From NCBI GenBank assembly GCA_036429605.1, contig JAVFKD010000015.1, forward strand, positions 2,069,421-2,133,420: a DNA stretch of 64,000 bases, given 5' to 3'. The stretch comes from Cladobotryum mycophilum (lineage: Eukaryota; Ascomycota; Sordariomycetes; Hypocreales; Hypocreaceae). The notes under the pieces were generated by a model. That model saw nothing but the letters and a program-made list of their open reading frames with translations, was not told where the DNA came from and did not search any database. Positions 57,378 to 64,000 of the stretch are shown here, piece by piece; within the stretch, counting starts at the first letter, position 1; the number at the start of each line of letters is the position of its first letter. The position numbers were made by a program, and so were the translations under genes.

Positions 57378-59924
57378 ATGGGCAAAATGACTGCTGCTGC
57401 TGCTGCTGCCAGCTACCCTGAATCACCATTGTCCCCCACCCGACATCCTGACAATGTTGCAGATGTAAACGAGGATACCGGCCTATCCGAAGACGCCATT
57501 ACTCCGGACCAAGATGATGCTCAAGCCGTGTTGCAACCTGCCATGAGCGCAGCTGCCAGTCATCTGACATCTTCTCATACCCCAGCTATTGAAAAGGCTG
57601 CTGCTCTGGAACGTCTGAAAGGTGGTGGCTTATTCGACGATCCCCAAGGATTCGCTGACGCAGACGGAGACGAGGGGGACGGAGATGGGGACACAACCCC
57701 GGAGCAGGCTTCGTCACCAAAAGTAGCGTCTCCCAGGACAAATGGCAGGGCCGGCAACATACCATCCATTCCGCTAAACGATATTCCCAATGGCGAATCG
57801 CAACGAAACAGCCCTCCATCACCATGGCGAGCACAACCTCGGGTGATGGTAGCAAAGGATGTGCATTCGAACGAATCGCGAGGCATCTTGGGAACAGCTT
57901 TTGGCCCTACGCGACAGCGACAGCGATCAAGATCAACAGGACAGGAAGCGCTCAAAAAACTTCAAAAGGCATTCCCTTCACTGGCCTCACCAAGTCACCT
58001 ACTTCCCTCTCTTCCAACTTCGTTTCTGTCAACGTTTACCGATGGCAAACAACAAAATAACCGCAATTCAGCCCAACCAAGCACCCCTCGGACGACGTAC
58101 CAAAGTCAGGCTCTTCAGGTCCTTAGCCAGGCTAGGTCCCGCATGTTACCAAATGGAATTGAGCCCAAGGCCCCGCCGCCGGCTTCTCGCCCTCCCATGC
58201 TGCGGAGAGTGACATCAGATGACAGCATGCTCTACACTACCTTGTCTCGCGCCTCGTCACTGGGCGACGACGATCGCTTCATCGATGTTCGCGAGATGGT
58301 CAATACACGACTTATGGCTATCAGAGATAGCTTGCCTGATGTTCCCAATTTCAAGATGCCTAGCCTGGCCAAGTTACAGGCTGCATCCCGAAGATCCACA
58401 ATTTCTCTCAACGGCATCTTCTCAAATGACTCCTCTGCGGCCACAAGGAATACCACGCAACCAGATAATAGCACCACTTCCAAGGACGAATCCCCGACTC
58501 TGGACGGCATCCTCGAAGGACTGACTGGAGACATTGTTGTAATGGGTGGATATCGTGGATCCGTTTTGCGTTCAGCCGAATATCCTCACCATCAGTTGTG
58601 GGCTCCCGTCAAGGTCGGTCTCAATATGCGCAAAGCCAACCTCGAGGTGGGCCTCGATGACGAGGATGAGGAAACAATGGAAGAACGCATTATTCCATCA
58701 GGCATGCTTCAGCATATCGGTCCCGTCGACATCTCTCGCAAATTTTTCAAGAAACTGCGGTCATGCGAGAATGCGCGCACGGGAAAGCTTCGTGTCTGGG
58801 ACTACGGCTATGACTGGCGCCTCAGCCCCTCGCGGCTCTCCAAGAGATTGCAGGATTTTCTCCAAAACCTGCCCTCGAACCAACCAGGCGTGCCCGCCGA
58901 GCAGCGCGGCGCCCTCGTTATTGCCCACAGCCTGGGGGGCCTCATCACGCGACATGCCGTTAACCAACGGCCGGAACTCTTTGCCGGCGTGCTCTATGCC
59001 GGCGTGCCTCAACGATGTGTCAACATTCTCGGACCGCTGCGCCATGGCGACGCAGTGCTCTTTAATGACAAGCTGCTCACGGCACAGGTGAACTTTTCTA
59101 TCCGCACATCATTTGCCCTGCTTCCTGATGATGGGTTCTGCTTCGTGGACAAAACCACTGGGGAAGAGTATCCCGTCGACTTCTTCGATCCCATGAATTG
59201 GGTCAAGTGGCATCTAAGCCCTTGCGTCGCTCCGCCACTGCCAGCATATAATCGACAGCAACAGCACTCGCCGCTGACTTCATTACTCCCCAACTCCCTG
59301 CTTAGACCCCGCGGGGATAGTAAATCCGAGAAACGGTCAAGCTTCATTCTGGGTTCCGAGACAGCATCCGGTAAAGAATCCGCCGCCGCCAACATCCAGA
59401 ATCGCGCCGCCGTTGCATCTCAACTCAACGGAAATGCCGCACAAGCATCCACTTCATCCACCAACGGGACCCCGTCTCCCTCATCGCCGACCATGGAACC
59501 AGAGCGTCTCCGCCGCAACCTTGAATACCTTGGCCGTACGCTCGCATCCATACGCCAATTCCGCACCGAGACGGCCCATAACCCATCTCACGAGGCGGCC
59601 AACGCATATCCGCCCCTCGCTGTCATCTACGGCAAGAGCATCCCTACGGTGTACGCCGCGCGGGTCAACGGGCGCGACGCTATCCCTTATGCTGATGCGT
59701 ACGACGACTTGCTATTCCGTCCCGGCGATGGCGTGGTGCTTGCAAAAGAGTCGATGCTCCCCGAGGGCTACTCCATTGTCCGCGGTGGGAGGGTGAGTAC
59801 CGAGCGGGGTCACATCACCATGTTGGGGGATATGCCTGCCATGGGGCGAGCCTTGAAGGCCTTGCTAAGAGGAAGACGAAAGGGTATTGGACTCGGTGAG
59901 ACGACCGTCGAGGTAGCAGTCTGA
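57378..59924 (+). CDS. LCAT-family alpha/beta hydrolase (phospholipase/acyltransferase-like)
   Basis: Single exon, 848 aa, with a long disordered Ser/Pro/Gln-rich N-terminus (about 1-375). The hydrolase core begins near GDIVVMGGYRGSVLRSAEYP. The nucleophile motif AHSLGG has Ser518; likely acid and base are Asp784 (PGDGVV) and His812 (ERGHITML), matching the lecithin:cholesterol acyltransferase family layout. FKKLRSCENARTGKLRVWDY and GYDWRLSPSRLSKRLQDFL are typical of the fungal subgroup. A low-complexity insertion of about 100 residues (about 630-720) splits the fold before the acid residue. There is no signal peptide or clear membrane helix, unlike secreted LCAT and ER-bound PDAT, so it is likely cytosolic or peripheral. 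The substrate (phospholipid or sterol ester) is inferred only. Confidence 0.88.
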   Translation: MGKMTAAAAAASYPESPLSPTRHPDNVADVNEDTGLSEDAITPDQDDAQAVLQPAMSAAASHLTSSHTPAIEKAAALERLKGGGLFDDPQGFADADGDEGDGDGDTTPEQASSPKVASPRTNGRAGNIPSIPLNDIPNGESQRNSPPSPWRAQPRVMVAKDVHSNESRGILGTAFGPTRQRQRSRSTGQEALKKLQKAFPSLASPSHLLPSLPTSFLSTFTDGKQQNNRNSAQPSTPRTTYQSQALQVLSQARSRMLPNGIEPKAPPPASRPPMLRRVTSDDSMLYTTLSRASSLGDDDRFIDVREMVNTRLMAIRDSLPDVPNFKMPSLAKLQAASRRSTISLNGIFSNDSSAATRNTTQPDNSTTSKDESPTLDGILEGLTGDIVVMGGYRGSVLRSAEYPHHQLWAPVKVGLNMRKANLEVGLDDEDEETMEERIIPSGMLQHIGPVDISRKFFKKLRSCENARTGKLRVWDYGYDWRLSPSRLSKRLQDFLQNLPSNQPGVPAEQRGALVIAHSLGGLITRHAVNQRPELFAGVLYAGVPQRCVNILGPLRHGDAVLFNDKLLTAQVNFSIRTSFALLPDDGFCFVDKTTGEEYPVDFFDPMNWVKWHLSPCVAPPLPAYNRQQQHSPLTSLLPNSLLRPRGDSKSEKRSSFILGSETASGKESAAANIQNRAAVASQLNGNAAQASTSSTNGTPSPSSPTMEPERLRRNLEYLGRTLASIRQFRTETAHNPSHEAANAYPPLAVIYGKSIPTVYAARVNGRDAIPYADAYDDLLFRPGDGVVLAKESMLPEGYSIVRGGRVSTERGHITMLGDMPAMGRALKALLRGRRKGIGLGETTVEVAV

Positions 59925-60876
59925 CAAAGCCTTCTATGGCATGGGGGGAGGAGGGGGCTTTTTTTTCATTCTTATGAGCGGTTCACTGATAGCATGAGGC
60001 GATTGAGCCCGTAAGAACTCAAAACTTGGCGTTCCGGCACGGAGGGAAACCGGCATTTCATTTGCAGTCATACAAGAACATATATACCACCATATCTGAG
60101 ATTTCTTGCTTACGTTGCATAAGCACAAAACAAAACAAAACAAGGCATAAAAAACATAAAAAAACAAAGTATTTGGGTATGTTGAGAGTCTCCCTATCCC
60201 TTGCACCGCCAAAATAATGAAACGTGCCCTTGGCAATGAAAAAAAAATCCCAAAACTCCTGTTTCCATGCCGTCCGTCCATGCCGTCCATCCTCGGAGAC
60301 CCCAACTCCACGAAGCTTTTTTGTTCCCCCCGTCTATCAACGAGTTTGCTCCTATTCCCATGCAAATGCTATGATAATGATGTTTTCCGATATCATAATA
60401 GATATATGCTAATTCCTTTTCTTGCTTTTTGGTGTCAAAGTACTCCATGTGCTTCATCCTTCGCAGAGGCCCTTTTCTTCTTTCCGAGTAAAAAATAATT
60501 GGAGGGAGGGGAGTGAGGGGGTAACCTTGCTTGTATTGCAATCCAAGGGGTATCGTGCGCGGCAGAGGCGCATATGCAAGGAACAAGATGCAAGGGCAGC
60601 AACCATTTCCTTTCGCCTTCTCTTCCTGCTCCCGCCCCCTCCCCTTCCCATTTCCATTTCCATTTCGCCCCCAGTTCTCTGTATGTGTGTGTGCCGTGTC
60701 TGCAGCTTATTATGCATATTAAAAAGTGGGTGTAGTTGAGTTCGTCGTAATCGTCATCATCATTCCCGTCTGTTGTGTGGAGATGGCCAATCCTTGACTT
60801 GGCGCACCGCAACGCCCGGTCTTTAGCCCTTCTTTTTTTGGGGTGGGGTTTTTTTGCTTTGTTTTTTTGGCAAGTT
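59925..60876. other. Convergent 3' regions, no gene seen
   Basis: About 950 bp, with AAAAC repeats near 60126-60145 and several A or T runs. Nothing else recognised. Confidence 0.55.
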
Positions 60877-61736
60877 TCATGGAAGGGCACTGAGGGGAAC
60901 AATGTGCCATGGTGGAGGGCTCCACGAGGGGAATTGTTCGCATACGGTCAGCATGGCAGTCTGGATCTGCTGCATGATGCGGTCCTGCACAAGTGCCGGA
61001 TCGGAGGACTCGTCCTCCTCGCGTGGAACGAAGATTAGCTCGCGCAGGCCGGGCATGCGCTGGGCGATTTGCTTGAGGACGTCGGTGGTCATACTGGCGG
61101 CCGTCATGCTGCGATACGTGCCGTCGATCCAGAAGAGGGCATCGTTGATAGCGAGGCGTCGCACACGGGCCAGCTCCGCGGGGTCGCACAGCGCCATGCA
61201 GGTGCCGAACTGGGAGTGGGCGGCCATGTAGCCGTCTCGGGGGCCAAAGTACATGATGTCGTTGTCGTGGCTGAAGAGCACGTGGCCTGGACCGCGGGCG
61301 AAGCCGAAAGCCGGGCGGTAGTGCTTGAGGGCCTCACGGCGGGACTCTGCGCAGGCGTGAAGGGTGTTTGGGATGGTGGTGGAGGAGGTGCAGCCGTTGG
61401 GGGCGGCGCGGCTGGATGCTTGTGGTTTTGCCGAGTCTGATATTGATGAAATGTTGCTGCCGCATTGGATAGAGACGAGACGAGGGCCTGGGTGAGAGAG
61501 GTTCCAGATTTTGAGACGTAGTTCAGCAGGAAGCTTGGAGAAGGATCGCTGTTGCGAGATGGTTAGTCCGGAAGAGAGAAAAACAGTGTATATGGCTAAC
61601 ATACAAATGAATCTGACTTAGATTTCTTAGATGACTTGTCAATGGTTCTGTCTTTGGTGACTGATGATGATGCTGTTTTCGGTTTCTTCAGGGACTCGCC
61701 GAAGCAGCGGGCTGATACTGGAGGTTGGATGGCCAT
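60877..61736 (-). CDS. 2EXR-domain protein
   Basis: Minus strand, exons 61736-61605 and 61548-60877 (267 aa), with a 56-nt GTATGT...ACAG intron. The first exon encodes a Lys/Ser-rich leader (MAIQPPVSARCFGESLKKPK). The second begins RSFSKLPAELRLKIWNLSHP, the signature of the 2EXR family, followed by the usual CAESRREALKHYRPAFGF segment. Further on, DNDIMYFGPRDGYMAA and MPGLRELIFVPREEDESSD fit the later conserved blocks. Such proteins are numerous in filamentous ascomycetes, often in fast-evolving gene sets, and have no assigned biochemical role. There is no signal peptide or membrane helix. Confidence 0.85.
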
Positions 61737-64000
61737 GATGATATGATAGTGACAAATCCCGAGGGTTATATATAAAGAAGTATGAATATGTTGTAGATAT
61801 ATCTAAGGTTGCAAAGAGTTCGAGAAGATGATGGATGGAGGGCGTCTATAGGTATATATGTATGGGTGTGTGGTGGATGGACGGATGGATGGATGGTGTG
61901 TTTTGTTTTTCTTTTTGGTCCCGACTAATATGAGACAGAAGCAGAGCTGAAGGGGAGAAATGGGGTGATGGAGAGAGAGAGAACTCGCGTGGTGTGTAAG
62001 TCAAAATGAAACGGAGAGGAAGTCCGCCAAAAGTATATATCAACACCAAAGAAAAGGTCTTATACAGGTTGTCTTTGTTGGAGGGGTCGCGGGTGTGGGG
62101 GAGCTATTATAGTCTTTGTCTCTGACAAGTGTGTGCGTGTGTGGGTGTGGGTGGTTTGCCTGTTGCTGCAAGGCAAGGCGAAAATCAGGACGCAACACAC
62201 GCTCTCTCACACGCCCCTCCACCCCCTTCGTCCCAGTCAGTCTATTTTCTTTTTTCTTTCTCGTTCTCTTCTCCAAATGCTGGGAAGACAAGGTCCAAGC
62301 TTAATAGGGCAGGGCAAGGCAAGGGAGAGCGAAAGAAGGCGAGTAGCCGCGCGAACCCTCCGCCGGTGTGATGTGCTAGCAAGTATCCGTGGTAATAATT
62401 CCCCATCCGCAACCTCTCACCTGGGTACGGTACGGGAGGTCAGGTACATACATTGTGTGTGCATGCCTGTGTTGCTTTTTTGAGTGAATGGTTGCATGGG
62501 GCCAACCCAAGCCTCCTAGCCATGGGATGTGCCGATAGGACGAGGGGGCTTGGCTGTTTGTCCGCTCCGTCTCCCATGCAGAGGGCATTCGTCCTGCTCC
62601 TCCATTCCCACGCCGCACACACCACCACAACCACCGTTTAGGTTTATTCTCGTTATTTCTTAGACCAGGGACAGGATACACACTCGCATGGGAAATTTTG
62701 GGCATGGATTGGGGGTGTGTGTCAAGGGACGAGGTTAGACTGGGGGAGGAGGGATGAGCATGTGTGAAATTGCGGCCGCTGAAGGGAAGGGGGGAGGGCA
62801 AGAAAGAAAAAGAGAGCATTGGAAAAACCACGATCAGTTGAGACAGTGATGGGACACCGAGTATCGACATTTGGCAGAGAGAATCGAGAAGTAGTAGGAG
62901 GGCAAAAGAATGGGGGTCACTTTTGTCGGGTGATACGTCGTTCCTCTCCTGTGTCTTGTTTCCTTGCCTTTTGACAGCCAGCCCTGCTGGGCTTGAAGTG
63001 ATGGGTGGTGGACACAGTAAAAGACACACAGACAGACAACAGAACAGAGGGAGGGTGTGTCAAAAGGGAAGACGCTGCCGAGGGTGGAGGGGCGTGTGTA
63101 CTGATGTAGTGCTGTGGTGCTGTGCGTGTGCTTCTTGGCTGGCTGAAGGAAGCCCTGAATCAGTGCCCAGAAGAAACCCCTGGCACTTGCAAGGATTCTG
63201 TTTTGGTGGCGCCTGCAGGCGGTGCCTCATGCAGCAACCAGATCGGGAAAGCGTCCCAGCATGGGGGAGAGAGAGGAGAGGGGGATAGTGGTCTTGGTCC
63301 TGGGGTTGTCCAACATGGTCAAAGGAGGAAACAATTGTCTGTGTATTGAGGAATCAAGATGGAATGCGAAAACGTGTATCCGAGGGTGAGAGGGAAGGAG
63401 ATTGGTCTACAGCTAGTAATATCAGATAATACGTAGCTTCATTATGGGTTGTATACATGAAGATGTCACCTTGAGTCAAGAAGAACATGCATATGACGAG
63501 TGCTATAGGCAAGTACATGAGTACATGTATGTAGAGGAGACATGGGGCATGTAAGTCGGTAAAGTAGGTACATGCATACTTAGTAGGTACATACATACTA
63601 GGTACGTATATACACAGTCTACATGCATACAGTGTAGAGATTGGCCGGCCGGAGGGCAACGACATCATCCATCAGCGTCGGCATCATCATCACCTCCACT
63701 GAATGCCGACCGGCGGCCGACACATGAGAAAAAAGGGATCCGTCACAATCCACATGGAAAGAAAAAAGTAATGACGGCATTTGCGGCAAAACCGATCAAG
63801 CAGCAAGCATGCATGGCTGTTTGCGCGCGCGCGTGTCTACGAGTCAAAGAAAACCTTTTCGGATACGTACCCATGAAGAAAATAATAATAATAATAATAC
63901 TAATAATTGTTTTCTTACAACAGCAACAGAAACGGTAATAGCGCAAAGGGCTTCGATCCTCGTCCTGAATCCCAAAGAGGAAATGTTCGTACTTTGACCA
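61737..64000. other. Right-end intergenic region, no gene supported
   Basis: About 2.3 kb of low-complexity DNA: GGAT repeats near 61875, CT/GT-rich tracts, CATAC/GTACAT-rich sequence (63480-63630) and an AAT repeat at 63880-63899. Short frames occur on both strands but look random in composition. It may be the promoter of a gene beyond the window. Confidence 0.5.
63880..63899. repeat. AAT trinucleotide repeat
   Basis: About six units of AAT close to the right edge of the window. Confidence 0.9.

Noticed and set aside
63480..63640. Telomere-like or centromeric repeat at the right edge
   Set aside because: The GTACAT/TACATAC repeats are irregular and contain no TTAGGG units; ordinary low-complexity DNA.

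Overview
This window looks like nuclear chromosomal DNA from a filamentous ascomycete (Pezizomycotina; most likely Sordariomycetes, possibly Hypocreales). Genes lie on both strands and are interrupted by short introns, mostly 48-70 nt, with CTAAC/CTGAC-type branch sites. Intergenic regions are long and rich in CT/CA tracts and microsatellites. The predicted proteins (Sin1, Cdc42, PDH E1-alpha, prefoldin 1, a neurochondrin-like protein, an Nrd1-like four-RRM protein, a 2EXR protein) match that group. I recognised no transposon, tRNA, rRNA, CRISPR array or virus-derived gene.

Layout. 1-6.1 kb: a PRCC-family gene (minus, cut by the window edge) diverges from the TORC2 subunit Sin1 (plus); prefoldin subunit 1 (minus) follows. 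7.6-12.1 kb: a secreted Ser/Ala-rich protein, an NFKBIL1-like RS/J-domain-like protein (minus) and a ZIP9-type zinc transporter. 15.9-25.7 kb: a Cdc4/Fbw7-type F-box-WD40 protein, mitochondrial PDH E1-alpha, a small secreted protein with two KREA sites, and DNA ligase I. 26.0-31.5 kb: a CLC chloride transporter (minus) diverging from a neurochondrin-like gene. 32.3-35.0 kb: a Vma22/CCDC115-like gene and an MFS transporter (both minus). 39.1-42.6 kb: Cdc42 and a secretory agmatinase-family enzyme ending in KDEL. 47.2-53.7 kb: the Nrd1-like protein, a histidine acid phosphatase (minus) and an APH-fold kinase-like protein. 54.0-61.7 kb: a doubtful small zinc-ribbon gene (minus), an LCAT-family hydrolase and a 2EXR protein (minus). 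The long gaps (12.1-15.9, 35.0-39.1, 42.6-47.2, 53.7-57.4 and 61.7-64.0 kb) hold no gene I can support with confidence; several are probably leaders and promoters of regulatory genes (Fbw7-like, Cdc42, Nrd1-like).

Most genes are housekeeping or signalling genes of unrelated pathways. There is no operon and no biosynthetic cluster, and I did not find a clearly new multi-gene system. The most useful observations are these. (1) Five separate genes are broken by an apparent single-base shortage in a G or C homopolymer, which points to sequence or assembly error rather than pseudogenes. (2) Two introns use GC-AG boundaries. (3) A CLC protein has Gln at the proton-glutamate position. (4) An agmatinase-like enzyme carries both a signal peptide and a C-terminal KDEL. 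(5) A palindrome-like 9-mer, TACTCCGTA, is over-represented in intergenic DNA. (6) A small secreted protein has Kex2/Ste13-like processing sites.
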